From Micromonospora sp. WMMD812 (lineage in GTDB: Bacteria > Actinomycetota > Actinomycetes > Mycobacteriales > Micromonosporaceae), in NCBI RefSeq assembly GCF_027497215.1, contig NZ_CP114904.1, positions 1,426,001 through 1,490,000 on the forward strand: a stretch of DNA of 64,000 nt. The letters run 5' to 3'. The position numbers were made by a program, and so were the translations under genes. Numbering within the stretch: the stretch's first letter is position 1; every line of letters starts with the position of its first letter. Below, piece after piece: positions 42,854-51,606 of this stretch. The notes below the pieces were generated by a model. The model was not told the origin of the DNA, did no database searches, and saw only the letters and a list, made by a program, of their open reading frames with translations.

Positions 42854-44314
42854 TCAGCCGATGAGGTCCGCCGCCCGCTCGCCGATCATCAGGGTCGGCC
42901 CCGCGGTGTTGCCCGCCGGCAACGTCGGCATGACGGACGCGTCGGCGACCCGCAGGCCGGCGATGCCGTGTACGCGCAGCGCCGGGTCCACGACGGCCAT
43001 CTGATCGGTTCCGATCCGCGCGGTGCCGACTTGGTGGTGTCCACTGTCGACCGCGCGGCGGACGTAGTCGCGCAGTGCGGAGGTGCCCGGGTACACCTCC
43101 GCCTTGATCCAGTCGTGTAGCGCCGGCTGCTCGGCGACGGCGCGCAGCGACTCGATGTGCTCCACGAGCGCCTCCAGGTCGCGCGGATCGGAGAGCAGGC
43201 CCAGGTCGATGACCGGCGCGTCCGCGGGATTCGCGGAGCGCAGGCCGACCCGGCCGCGGCTGTGCGGGTGCAGCAGCAACGCGAGCGCCGTGAAGCCCTG
43301 CTCCGGCAGGTTCTCCTGGATGGTCGAGTAGACGGCCGAGATGAAGACTGCCTGCCGGTCGGGGTTGCCCGCGGCGCCGACACCGCCATCGGCGATGATC
43401 TGCGCCTCGATCCCGTTCACGTGCGGCATCGGCACGGCGCGGTTGCTCTCCCAGACGACGGGGCTGCCGACGTGGTCCCGCAGGTTCTGGCCGACGCCGG
43501 GCAGGTCGGCGACGACCGGGATGCCGTGGCCACGCAGATGGTCGGCCGGCCCGAGGCCGGAGAGCAGCAGGATCTGCGGGGTGCCGAAGGTGCCGGCCGA
43601 GAGCACGACCTCCCGCTCGACCCGGATGACGTGCCGCTCGCCGCCGGCGAGGTACTCCACACCGACGGCCCGGTTCCCCTCGATCAGGATCCGGCTGACC
43701 AGCGCGTCGGTCACGACCCGCAGCAGCGGCGACTCCCGCACCGGACCGACGTACGCGCGCCAGGCCGTCACCCGCCGACCGTCCTTGATCGTGTGCTGGG
43801 TGAAGCTGGCACCCCGGCTGTCGCCCGCGTTGTAGTCGTGGTTGAAGGGGTGCCCGGCCCCCACGGCCGCGTCGACGAACGCGCGTACCAGCGGATCCGG
43901 ATCGGTGTTGCGCTGGATGTGCACGGGCCCGCCGTGGTGCGCCTCCAGCCGGCGGAACCGAGGCTCGACGTCGGACCACGCCCAGCCGTCGCCCCAGGCG
44001 TCGTAATCGGCGCGCGAGCCGCGGACGTAGAGCATCCCGTTGAGGACCGAACTGCCGCCGAGCGTCTTCCCGCGCGGCTGGTAGAGGACCCGGCCGCCGG
44101 CGTGCGGCTGCGGTTCGGTGCCGAACCCCCAGTCGACCTCGCCACCGAACAGGGCCGCGCCGCGCAGCGGATCGCCGATCTCCTCCCGCGTGTCGCTCGG
44201 GCCGGCTTCGATGACGACGACCCGGTACCCGGCGTCGACGAGCCGCCGCGCGACGACCGATCCGGCGGTTCCGGCGCCGATGACCACGAAATCTGTCGTG
44301 TCGTGTGACCTCAT
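42854..44314 (-). CDS. GMC family FAD-dependent oxidoreductase
   Basis: 486 residues, a little short for the family. The FAD Rossmann motif is DFVVIGAGTAGSVVARRL; the GMC signature 1 region is GKTLGGSSVLNGMLYVRGS, signature 2 is LSAGTFGTPQILLLSGLGP, and the catalytic His pair is in HQVGTARIG with the terminal PAGNTAGPTLMIGERAADL. It oxidises an alcohol (choline, glucose or a small alcohol type). ATG 44314 has CAGGAGC. It is divergent from a TetR regulator across a symmetrical operator and is probably repressed by it. Confidence 0.93.
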   Translation of the reverse strand: MRSHDTTDFVVIGAGTAGSVVARRLVDAGYRVVVIEAGPSDTREEIGDPLRGAALFGGEVDWGFGTEPQPHAGGRVLYQPRGKTLGGSSVLNGMLYVRGSRADYDAWGDGWAWSDVEPRFRRLEAHHGGPVHIQRNTDPDPLVRAFVDAAVGAGHPFNHDYNAGDSRGASFTQHTIKDGRRVTAWRAYVGPVRESPLLRVVTDALVSRILIEGNRAVGVEYLAGGERHVIRVEREVVLSAGTFGTPQILLLSGLGPADHLRGHGIPVVADLPGVGQNLRDHVGSPVVWESNRAVPMPHVNGIEAQIIADGGVGAAGNPDRQAVFISAVYSTIQENLPEQGFTALALLLHPHSRGRVGLRSANPADAPVIDLGLLSDPRDLEALVEHIESLRAVAEQPALHDWIKAEVYPGTSALRDYVRRAVDSGHHQVGTARIGTDQMAVVDPALRVHGIAGLRVADASVMPTLPAGNTAGPTLMIGERAADLIG

Positions 44315-44353
44315 GATGCTGCTCCTGACGTTCTGTCCGATTCCCGTGCCCAT

Positions 44354-44410
44354 AAGTCGAGGGCACCCTCAGGTTCTGCGGCCAGACTAACCTGAGGGAA
44401 CCCTCGACTT
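44354..44410. promoter_or_regulatory. double TetR operator between GMC and TetR genes
   Basis: Left arm 44354-44375 and right arm 44389-44410 are inverted copies that differ at only two positions. Each arm is itself a palindrome, GAGGGCACCCTC on the left and GAGGGAACCCTC on the right, so two operator sites are arranged symmetrically. The right arm ends 17 bp before the TetR start, the left arm 39 bp before the GMC start. Confidence 0.75.
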
Positions 44411-44427
44411 CTTGCTACGCTCGTCAC

Positions 44428-45096
44428 ATGGGATCGACACGGACGCCGGGCGGAGACCCACCGAAGTCCTTACGTCGCGATGCCCAGCGCAACCGGGACG
44501 CGGTGCTCGCCGCCGCGTCGGACGCGTTCGCCCGACACGGGTTGGACGTGCCGCTGGAACAGGTGGCCAGGAACGCGGGAGTGGCGATCGGCACGCTCTA
44601 CCGCCACTTCCCGACGCGCCTCGACCTGATCGAGGCCGCGTTCACGGCAAAGCTGCGGGCGTGGATCGCCGCCGGCGAGCGGGCCGCGGGTGCGCCGGAC
44701 CCTTGGGCGGGCTTCCGCGAATACCTGGAGGCGATGTGCGAGTTGCAAGCCGACGACCGCGGCCTGAGCGACCTCGCCTCGATGCGCCTGCCGCTCTCCG
44801 ACGACGTCGAGAGCCAGCTCGCTCAGATCTACGAGCTCGGGAAAACGATCATGGAGCGGGCGCAGGAACAGGGAACCGTGCGCGCCGACCTGCGCCCGCA
44901 GGACTACGCGTTCGTCTTCTGGTCACACAGCCGGGTGGCGGCGGCGACGCAGGGCGTGGCTCCGGACACCTGGCGCCGGAGCCTCGCCCTGCTGCTCGAC
45001 GCCTTCCGCGCCGAGGCCGCCCATCCGCTGCCCGCACCGGCCCTCACCGAGCCGCAGCTTCGGCAGGCGATGCGCGACCTCAGCTCAGCCGGCTGA
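44428..45096 (+). CDS. TetR family repressor of the GMC oxidoreductase
   Basis: 222 residues from ATG 44428. The N-terminal HTH (about 20-65) reads AQRNRDAVLAAASDAFARHG, LEQVARNAGVAIGTLYRHFP, and is followed by a C-terminal ligand domain with FREYLEAMCELQADD. Position and the operator palindrome make it the likely repressor of the GMC gene and of itself. Ligand unknown. The 3' end overlaps a relic of an ABC-transporter gene on the other strand. Confidence 0.9.
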   Translation: MGSTRTPGGDPPKSLRRDAQRNRDAVLAAASDAFARHGLDVPLEQVARNAGVAIGTLYRHFPTRLDLIEAAFTAKLRAWIAAGERAAGAPDPWAGFREYLEAMCELQADDRGLSDLASMRLPLSDDVESQLAQIYELGKTIMERAQEQGTVRADLRPQDYAFVFWSHSRVAAATQGVAPDTWRRSLALLLDAFRAEAAHPLPAPALTEPQLRQAMRDLSSAG

Positions 45097-45258
45097 CACG
45101 ACGACCGGCACGGGGCGCAGGCCGACCTGGACCGCCGTGCCCGTCGGCAGTTCGGAGAGCCGGGCGCTGGCCGTCTGGGCGACGACGAGCACGTCGTCGG
45201 GCAACGCGACCGTCACCCGGGCCGTCGCGCCCAGGAAGCCGAAGCACAGGCGGTCTCA
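45085..45258 (-). pseudogene. ABC transporter ATPase C-terminal (TOBE) relic
   Basis: In one frame this encodes CFGFLGATARVTVALPDDVL, VVAQTASARLSELPTGTAVQ and VGLRPVPVVVSAG then a stop, the TOBE domain that ends polyamine- or sulfate-type ABC ATPases. A stop lies immediately upstream and no ATPase domain is present, so this is a fragment. It overlaps the TetR 3' end by 12 bp. Confidence 0.65.
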
Positions 45259-45265
45259 GCCAAGG

Positions 45266-45562
45266 TCAGCAGTCGCAGCCTGCCGGCCCGCAGCCCGCGC
45301 CGGCCGTCGGCTGGGCGCGGCTTCGGCGGAACCACCACATGCCGAGCGCGGCAGCGGCGAGGACGGCCGCGAGGGCGAGGACAGTCTTCTCCAGCAGTGC
45401 GGCGCCGGCGCCGGTTACCAGGCCGGCGACGATGAGCAAGGGAATGGCGCAGCAGGCGACGCAGGCGAGCGCGGCCAGCCCACCGGTGACCTTGCTGTGG
45501 GTCGGTGGGCCGTTGTCGGCGGTGGCCGGCGGGTGGACGTGGCGCCGGGTGGGTGCGGTCAT
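45266..45562 (-). CDS. MerT/MerF-like mercury transport protein
   Basis: 98 residues from ATG 45562, overlapping the MerR-like stop (ATGA). Two membrane helices (about 28-50 and 56-73) bracket a vicinal Cys pair in the first, ALACVACCAIPLLIVAG, as in MerT/MerF. The tail ends CGPAGCDC, a further Cys cluster that could hand on the metal. It is probably a mercuric-ion importer coupled to a reductase, though no merA is in the window. Other soft metals are possible. Confidence 0.72.
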   Translation of the reverse strand: MTAPTRRHVHPPATADNGPPTHSKVTGGLAALACVACCAIPLLIVAGLVTGAGAALLEKTVLALAAVLAAAALGMWWFRRSRAQPTAGAGCGPAGCDC

Positions 45563-45993
45563 CGGGCGGCTCCGTCCGGGTCGGCGAGATCGGCGAAAGG
45601 CATCGGGCAGGCCGGGCACGTGCAGTTGGTCAGGCTGTCGCACCGCGCGGCGACGATCTCCTCGAGCCGCCCGTGGATCGCCCGCAGGTCGCTGACCTTC
45701 CGCTCGATCTCGACCGGCTTCGAGCGGGCTCGCGCCTGAAGGTCGGGCGTGGGATGTCGCCGGCGGCCGGTGTCCATGAGCTCGGCGACCTCGCCGAGCG
45801 TGAACCCGAGCCGCTGCGCGGCCTTGATGATCGCCAGCAAAGTGATGGGCTCCGGCGGGTAGGTCCGGTGGCCGCCGATGCTGCGCGCCGGTTGCGCGAG
45901 TAGCCCGCGTCGCTCGTAGTACCGCAGCGTCTCGACGTTGACGCCCGCACGCTCGGCGACCTCGCCGGTCCGCAGACCGCCCCGGTCGGCCAT
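45559..45993 (-). CDS. MerR family metal-responsive regulator
   Basis: 144 residues from ATG 45993. The winged helix is GLRTGEVAERAGVNVETLRYYERRGLL, followed by GGHRTYPPEPITLLAIIKAAQRLGF and a dimerisation helix. The C-terminus has a Cys cluster (ARCDSLTNCTCPACP) suitable for Hg(II) binding. It sits upstream of and overlaps the MerT-like gene, so it likely controls that pair. True MerR has three metal Cys; here four occur close together. Confidence 0.8.
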   Translation of the reverse strand: MADRGGLRTGEVAERAGVNVETLRYYERRGLLAQPARSIGGHRTYPPEPITLLAIIKAAQRLGFTLGEVAELMDTGRRRHPTPDLQARARSKPVEIERKVSDLRAIHGRLEEIVAARCDSLTNCTCPACPMPFADLADPDGAAR

Positions 45994-46093
45994 CAGGCGT
46001 CGGTCCGGCCAGCCCCCGCGGACTCCGCCAACCCCGCCAAACCGTCGAGGACGTCGCGGAGCTGAAGGCCCGCGCTGCTAATCTCGCGGACTG

Positions 46094-46564
46094 ATGACAC
46101 GTCGTTTCGGTGACCGGGCCACCTTCGCTGTGGAGGTGGGCGAGATCCAGTCGCCCTCCCTCCGCGTCGTCGACCTGTGGATGGCCGGCAGACGAATGAC
46201 CACCGATGACAACTCGGCCTTTGTCCCGTTCTTCTCTCCCGCCATACGCTCGACCGCGGCGCAGGTGCGTCGACGTGACGTCAAGCCCTGTCCGTTCCCC
46301 GGCCGCGCCCCGGAAGATGCCTTCCGGCTACTTCACGCGAATGACACGGAGTTCCGGGAGCAGTTCTGGTTCATGCAGTGGGGCGAGACCGTCGACAACG
46401 TGTCCAAGTACGCCTACCTCGACGACGACCTGGTGATCGTCTTCGCGTTCTGGCGGGCAAGCCACCCCTTCCCCGAGGATCTGGGCAAGGTCTTCGTCGC
46501 CAGGATCCCGCCCGACGAGTTCGCGGCCACCGTCGAGCAAGCAGCCGAATTGCTGGATGCCTAA
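46094..46564 (+). CDS. hypothetical protein (156 aa)
   Basis: From ATG 46094. The sequence is acidic and aromatic, with FREQFWFMQWGETVDNVSKY, LDDDLVIVFAFWRASHPFPE and a helical end (FAATVEQAAELLDA). It resembles small immunity-type or SMI1-like accessory proteins in style, but I recognise no specific family. No membrane segment or signal. It sits among broken genes, and its lower GC suggests acquisition. Confidence 0.65.
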   Translation: MTRRFGDRATFAVEVGEIQSPSLRVVDLWMAGRRMTTDDNSAFVPFFSPAIRSTAAQVRRRDVKPCPFPGRAPEDAFRLLHANDTEFREQFWFMQWGETVDNVSKYAYLDDDLVIVFAFWRASHPFPEDLGKVFVARIPPDEFAATVEQAAELLDA

Positions 46565-46679
46565 GTCATTACCATCGATCCGCGTCGGTGAGCGCACTCG
46601 TTGCGCCCGAGTTCGCCGCAGACTGTGAGTGAGGCGGCACCTCCCACGGCGTGGTGTAGGGCGTGGCCTTGCCCGTTGT

Positions 46680-47047
46680 TCAACGTTCGGGTCGGGCTGG
46701 CGCTTGGCCAGCCAGGAGTCGGTAGGCCTCGGTTGCGGCGTGAGTGACCTCTGCCATCGGGGATAGGTGAGGTAGTCGTCGTCGGCTGCGGCGGGCCCGA
46801 GTTCGTCGAGGATGGCTGACAACGGCTCGAGTGTTGCGGTGATCGCGTCGGCCTCGTTGGCGCTGCCGAGGATGGTGCCGACGTCGCTGCGCGGTGAGCG
46901 CTCGTCCCAGAACGTGTCGTCGACAAGCCAGTGCACGGCTTCGGTCAGACCCGGCCACGCCGTCGGGGCAGGCGGACGGAGCGTCGCGAGAACCGCCAGG
47001 GCGGCGATGACGTCGGCCCTGCGACCGGGCCAGACAATGGTGGTCAT
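46680..47047 (-). pseudogene. SCO4402-like protein gene with a frameshift
   Basis: From ATG 47047: VWPGRRADVIAALAVLATLR, VHWLVDDTFWDE, GTILGSANEADAITATLEPL, LDELGPAAADDDYLTYPRW. The next helix expected for the family (AEVTHAATEAYRLLAGQ) is present but in another frame, ending at 46680, so one base is lost or gained near the GGGG run at 46759-46762. SCO4402-type proteins are small actinobacterial proteins of unknown role. Confidence 0.65.
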
Positions 47048-47151
47048 GCGTATCCCAGACCCCCGCGATCGATCAAGGGTTCGTGTGCGGCGGCTGTGGC
47101 CAGCGCCATGGAGGGCTTCCGTGCCGAGCTCTCTCGGACGGTGGCACGGGC

Positions 47152-47374
47152 ATGGACCTGTACATCCAACAGGACAAGTTCCGGGAAGTGTCCGCGGCCG
47201 ATGTCACCCCGGACGTAGCCGACCTTCTGGCAGCCACACAGCGGCGTATCGCGGCGTCCGCCCTGGGGGGATGCCGCGACCAAGGCGGCCTCGAAGCGCA
47301 CCCCGTCATGAACTATGGTCACCACCCAGGACCGGACCATCCCGCCCGATTCAATGCGCTTGATGGCCCGATAG
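47152..47374 (+). pseudogene. small hypothetical gene, frameshifted
   Basis: ATG 47152 gives MDLYIQQDKFREVSAADVTP, VADLLAATQRRIAASAL, then shifts at the GGGGGG run near 47264. In the next frame AATKAASKRTPS is followed by TGA, then TMVTTQDRTIPPDSMRLMAR and a stop at 47374. It is therefore broken at least once. No family recognised. Confidence 0.5.
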
Positions 47375-47560
47375 GGCCCGGTCCAAAATCGTCGAAGTCG
47401 ACGCGTCGCACGCCGTGGCCGTGTCCCAGCCCGGCCTCGTCGCGGACCTCATCGACACCGCTGCCAGCTAGAGCATCACCGGTTGCGGTTCAGCTCGGCC
47501 CCATGGCCCGCTCACGAGGTGCGAAACGATCGTTTCGGACTGAGTGACGCGCCCACCTAA

Positions 47561-48739
47561 TCAGTAAGGTGGCGACGGCACCACGGATGGGTACTTGCGG
47601 ACGCGGTTCGCGTCATTGACGGTAACCCCGGCTAAGACAACCACAGGCACGATGGCGACGACTAGCGGTGGCAGGAGGATCGCCGCTGGTGAGATTGCGG
47701 CGAGCAGGAGCACTCCGATCACGCGAAATAGGGACACCCGGGCGAACACCGCGTACTCGAACATGGCCCGCCCGGCGAGGAACAGCGCGGGACCGCCGAG
47801 TATGACGATGATCCAAGCCGGTTGTGTGTGTCCGAGCGGGTGCTCGACGACGAGTTCGGCGCCGACGGCGACAGCAACGATGCCGGCGACCATGACCAGG
47901 TGGGCGTACAGCGACCAGATGAGGGCACGGAACGAGTCGGAAGCGGCAGCGATCGTATCCGCCAGCAGGCTCCCGGCCCGGTGAATGTAGATCCGCCAGA
48001 GCAGCCCTGTGGTGACGAACGCGACCACTGCCGCGGCAATCCGGTCGGGCTCGATGCTGCGACTCAGGGTCAGTCCAGTGACCAGGATGGGCTCGCCGAG
48101 CGCGATGATGAAAAGCTGCCGATTGCGTTCGGCGTGGTGCTCACTGGAGATCGCGTACTCGGCCATCCGCATGTACGCGCGCCCTAGCCGCGGCGTGGGG
48201 AGGCCCAGCGCGAGGGCAACGTACTCCACGGCCACCGCCAGCGCCCACAGCACTTCGCGGGCCGTGTCGTGCACGAGGGCACCCGCGATCCACGGCACCG
48301 CGGACACGACGGCCCAGAAGAGTGATCGCGCGAAAGCCGTCGCCGCCTCGTGGCCCCGCAGCAGGAGCACGGCGGCGGCATGCCGACCGACCTGGGTGGC
48401 GACGTATGCGACTGCGAAGAGCATTCCCTGCTCGCCGAACGCCTCGGGCACCGCAGCGGCCATCAGCAGGGTGCCCAACATGGTCGCGAGAACCAGCAGC
48501 TGTATCCGCGGTTGCTGCGAGTCCAACCTGTCCGTGAATCCCGAGGTATGGACCCACACCAACCAGAGGGCGAGCAGCAACACCAGCGTCTGAAGGGCCC
48601 CGCCCCAGACCAGATCCCTCAACAGCCCCAGCGAGAGCAGTGCGAGCGCGAGGACGAAGACCAGATCGAAGAACAGTTCCAGGAACGTCGCGCGTGGTTC
48701 CTCGGGTCGTCGCAGCAGTTCAGCTGCCCCACTTCTCAT
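47561..48739 (-). CDS. low temperature requirement protein A (LtrA) family
   Basis: 392 residues from ATG 48739, with about ten membrane segments. The family opening ATFLELFFDLVFVLALALLS and the later LWLVWVHTSGFTDRLDSQQP, SEHHAERNRQLFIIALGEPI are diagnostic of LtrA. LtrA was first linked to growth at low temperature in Listeria, but its biochemical role is unknown. Alone in its orientation, with a decayed region on both sides. Confidence 0.9.
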   Translation of the reverse strand: MRSGAAELLRRPEEPRATFLELFFDLVFVLALALLSLGLLRDLVWGGALQTLVLLLALWLVWVHTSGFTDRLDSQQPRIQLLVLATMLGTLLMAAAVPEAFGEQGMLFAVAYVATQVGRHAAAVLLLRGHEAATAFARSLFWAVVSAVPWIAGALVHDTAREVLWALAVAVEYVALALGLPTPRLGRAYMRMAEYAISSEHHAERNRQLFIIALGEPILVTGLTLSRSIEPDRIAAAVVAFVTTGLLWRIYIHRAGSLLADTIAAASDSFRALIWSLYAHLVMVAGIVAVAVGAELVVEHPLGHTQPAWIIVILGGPALFLAGRAMFEYAVFARVSLFRVIGVLLLAAISPAAILLPPLVVAIVPVVVLAGVTVNDANRVRKYPSVVPSPPY

Positions 48740-48841
48740 TCGATTAGCCCGAATCACTCGTGTTGTCCATCTTATGGGTGTTTGTACCACAGCAGTGCTC
48801 TGACATATTCGCGATGGAAGGCCCAGCGTTGCCGGCCGGGC

Positions 48842-48945
48842 GTACACGGCGCGCACTGGTGGTCGACGAGTTCGCCACGTTGACCCACCTCGGCGCGCGG
48901 CGGGCCGCTCCGCTACCACGAGCTGTTGGAGGCCATCCCAACTCG
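48842..48945 (+). pseudogene. possible HxlR-type regulator fragment
   Basis: VVDEFATLTHLGARRA in one frame continues after one base shift as PLRYHELLEAIPTRR, which resembles the winged-helix 'G-x-R-R-F-x-E-L-x-x-A-I-P' part of HxlR proteins. No other part is found. Weak. Confidence 0.3.
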
Positions 48946-49027
48946 TCGTTGAATTTGGCGGACGCGGTCTGGGTACATCCGCTCCGGGCGGTGTTATCGC
49001 TGCGGAGAAGGAGGTGCCGTCATGCCG

Positions 49028-51253
49028 TCAATGGGTTCCGCGCAGCCGATCGGCCAGCTCGGCGACGGCGTCGACGAAACAGACATCGCTCTCCGCCGGC
49101 CGGTGCCCGACGATCGGCGGAGCGACGCTGTCGCTGATCGGGATGACCACAGTTGAGGGGTCGGGTATCCGGCGGTCAACCGTTGCCCCGGAGCCGTAGA
49201 CAGTGGGCGGCTCGCCGGGGCGGTGCGGGGAGAAGACCCAGCCGCCGATCGGATCGGTGTCCCGCCACAGGTTGATCCAACGCCAGCCGACCCGTTCGCC
49301 CACCTCGTGCAGCACATCGTCGCCGAAATACGCGGGGCACCAGCGTGCGTACAGGCGGTGCAGGGGCGACCCGTACGTCAACAGTGCCACCCGTTCGCCG
49401 ACACCGGGCGGGAGCTGGAGCACGGTCGCAGCGAGCAGCACCGAGCCGTGGCTGTGTCCGGTGAGCAGCACCGTATGCCCTTCACCGGTCAGGTACGTGA
49501 TCCGGCGGCTCAGCTCCGGCACTGCTCGCTCCGCATAGCAGGGCGGCGCGAACGGGTGCGCCGTCCTTGGCCAGAACGTGCCCAGATCCCACCACACGCC
49601 CACGTAGCGACGAAACTCGGGCGTCCGGTACGCAAAGATGCCTCCGACGACCAGACCGACGACGAGCGCGGCGATCACGTAGCTGCCGATGCCAATGCCG
49701 AAGTCCACCAGGCCGGCTGGGACCCTGGTCCACGTCTCGATCGCCTGCCCCGGGTCGAGCTGAAGCAAACCCAGCGTGCTGGTTGCCATGGTGAAGCCGG
49801 CGAGCAAGGCGTACGCAACGGCGAGCGGGCCAAGCCGCTCGGTGAAGCGGGCGCGTGCGATGGACTTCTCGACCTGGCGCAATCGCGGTGCTGCTTCTGA
49901 CGGAGCGTGGGGGAAATCTTGCGCCAGGGCCACGCAGGCGGCCCGGCGCCGGGCCGGCAGGGACACGAGCGTCACCACGGCGGCGAGTGTTGCCGCAGTC
50001 ACCACCGCCACGAACAGCCCGAAGATCGCCCACCGGAACGGCAGCGGCGGATTGATGACCATCCGGTCGGCGGCCGGGGCGTCGCGATTGAGCAGGTCGG
50101 CCGTGCGGTAGACCAGCTCGGAGGAGAAGACTACCGCCACACCGGTACCCACCGAAGCGACCACCGGCGCTCCGGGGGCCCGCGGTGACGGCCCAGCCCG
50201 CGCTCCGCTTCGCGTCCACAGCACCGCAGCCCAAAGCAGGAGCAGCAGGAGGGTCTGCGCGGCGAAGAGGAAGGCCACGGTTACGCCGTATCCGGGCAGA
50301 GTGCTCTCCGCTGGCCAGGGCGTACGGTCGGTGGCGACCGCGACGACGACCATCGCCGTCACCACGTACGCGAGCGTCCGCAGCACGCGTGTGATGCTGT
50401 CGTTCCAGCCGGCCGCGGCCCTGTCGATCACGGACGGTGTGACGGCAAGCACGAGGCAGGCGGCCAGGATGCCACCGGTCAGGATGCCCAGGGTGACGGT
50501 CACGGCGACGGCCCGACCGCCGGCGCGTGCCGTGAGTAGGACAGCGTCCAGCGTGGCGAACGCGGCGGCGACATGGATTGCCCGTAACCGCTGTACCCGG
50601 GGGTTGGAGGTCCACTGGTCGACGGCGGTGAGCTCGTGCGCGCTGGCGACCGTCCGGGGCGCGCGTGACGGCTGGACGGTCTGCGCCGGACGGGCACCGA
50701 GCCGCCAGACCAGGCCGATCGCGGCGACCGGGATGAGCGCCAATACCGCCAGCCGCAGGCCGATCGGCTGCCCAGCGAGCCAGGACAGCCAGCTCCGTCC
50801 CGCGAGGCATCGCGGTGATGCCATGCACTGCCAAGCAATTAGATCCAGCACCACCCCGGCTACCGCGATTACGTACAGGGCGGTCAGCGTCAGCGCGAGC
50901 ACCCGGCACAGGCTCTTGACGACGGTGGTGCGGGCACTCCAGCCCGCCGGGTGCATCCAGATGGCCACGTTGCACAACATGAATGGCAGCAGGAATAGCA
51001 GCGAAATCGTGCGGACCGCAGTACTCGAGGGCAGATCGCTCCAGCGGTAGGCCTCCAGCAAGACCCCGCCCGGGCCCCTGGTATCCGGATAGCCGGAGCG
51101 GGGCCGGTAGAAGCCGCCCTTGGAATCCCCGGCGACCTGCCGGACGTTTGGACGGTCTAGCACCTGCTCGGTGCTGGCGCCCGAAACGCCGTGCACCCGC
51201 AGCTCCACCACCTCGTCCGGCAGTCCGCCTGCCGCTGCTGCCGCCTCTGTCAT
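49028..51253 (-). CDS. multi-pass membrane protein with esterase-like GHSHGS domain
   Basis: 741 residues. The N-terminus (VVELRVHGVSGASTEQVLDRP) begins like an alpha/beta-hydrolase strand and is followed by about nine membrane segments (about 75-500). The C-terminal soluble domain has the nucleophile elbow TVLLTGHSHGSVLLAATVLQ (G-H-S-H-G), then LLTYGSPLHRLYARWCPAYFG and WINLWRDTDPIGGWVF, which carry plausible Asp positions. The layout of split hydrolase core and membrane insertion is unusual. Known relatives are annotated only as hypothetical or lipase-like; substrate unknown. ATG 51253 has GGGGGGCG. Confidence 0.7.
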   Translation of the reverse strand: MTEAAAAAGGLPDEVVELRVHGVSGASTEQVLDRPNVRQVAGDSKGGFYRPRSGYPDTRGPGGVLLEAYRWSDLPSSTAVRTISLLFLLPFMLCNVAIWMHPAGWSARTTVVKSLCRVLALTLTALYVIAVAGVVLDLIAWQCMASPRCLAGRSWLSWLAGQPIGLRLAVLALIPVAAIGLVWRLGARPAQTVQPSRAPRTVASAHELTAVDQWTSNPRVQRLRAIHVAAAFATLDAVLLTARAGGRAVAVTVTLGILTGGILAACLVLAVTPSVIDRAAAGWNDSITRVLRTLAYVVTAMVVVAVATDRTPWPAESTLPGYGVTVAFLFAAQTLLLLLLWAAVLWTRSGARAGPSPRAPGAPVVASVGTGVAVVFSSELVYRTADLLNRDAPAADRMVINPPLPFRWAIFGLFVAVVTAATLAAVVTLVSLPARRRAACVALAQDFPHAPSEAAPRLRQVEKSIARARFTERLGPLAVAYALLAGFTMATSTLGLLQLDPGQAIETWTRVPAGLVDFGIGIGSYVIAALVVGLVVGGIFAYRTPEFRRYVGVWWDLGTFWPRTAHPFAPPCYAERAVPELSRRITYLTGEGHTVLLTGHSHGSVLLAATVLQLPPGVGERVALLTYGSPLHRLYARWCPAYFGDDVLHEVGERVGWRWINLWRDTDPIGGWVFSPHRPGEPPTVYGSGATVDRRIPDPSTVVIPISDSVAPPIVGHRPAESDVCFVDAVAELADRLRGTH

Positions 51254-51606
51254 CGCCCCCCCGTCGACGTGCCGGGCGCGGGCGGTCGCTCGCGCGACGG
51301 CGGTGGCGGCGGATACCCGTTCCTCCACCGCCCATACCCGGACACGCAGCGGTCGCTCGTCGTCCAACCGACACCGGCACGAGCGTCCCCTCGTCCGCGC
51401 CTTGGACGTGTACCCGGTGGAGCGCCGGCTGTCGGCCGACCGCACGTGGGTAGTCGGCCGACAGCCGGCGGGCACCACGCGTTCGTCGCGCGGTGCCCGT
51501 CGTCGTCCCGGCGAGCCAGCTGCTCCGGCACAGCGGTTCTCCGCGGGGCGGGTCCTTTCCTCGGTTCAGGCTGGAGCACCGCCCGGCCGAACTCGCCTTG
51601 CCGGCT

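Noticed and set aside
45266..45993. A mercury resistance operon
   Set aside because: Only regulator and transport-like genes are seen; merA and merB are absent, so a full operon is not claimed.
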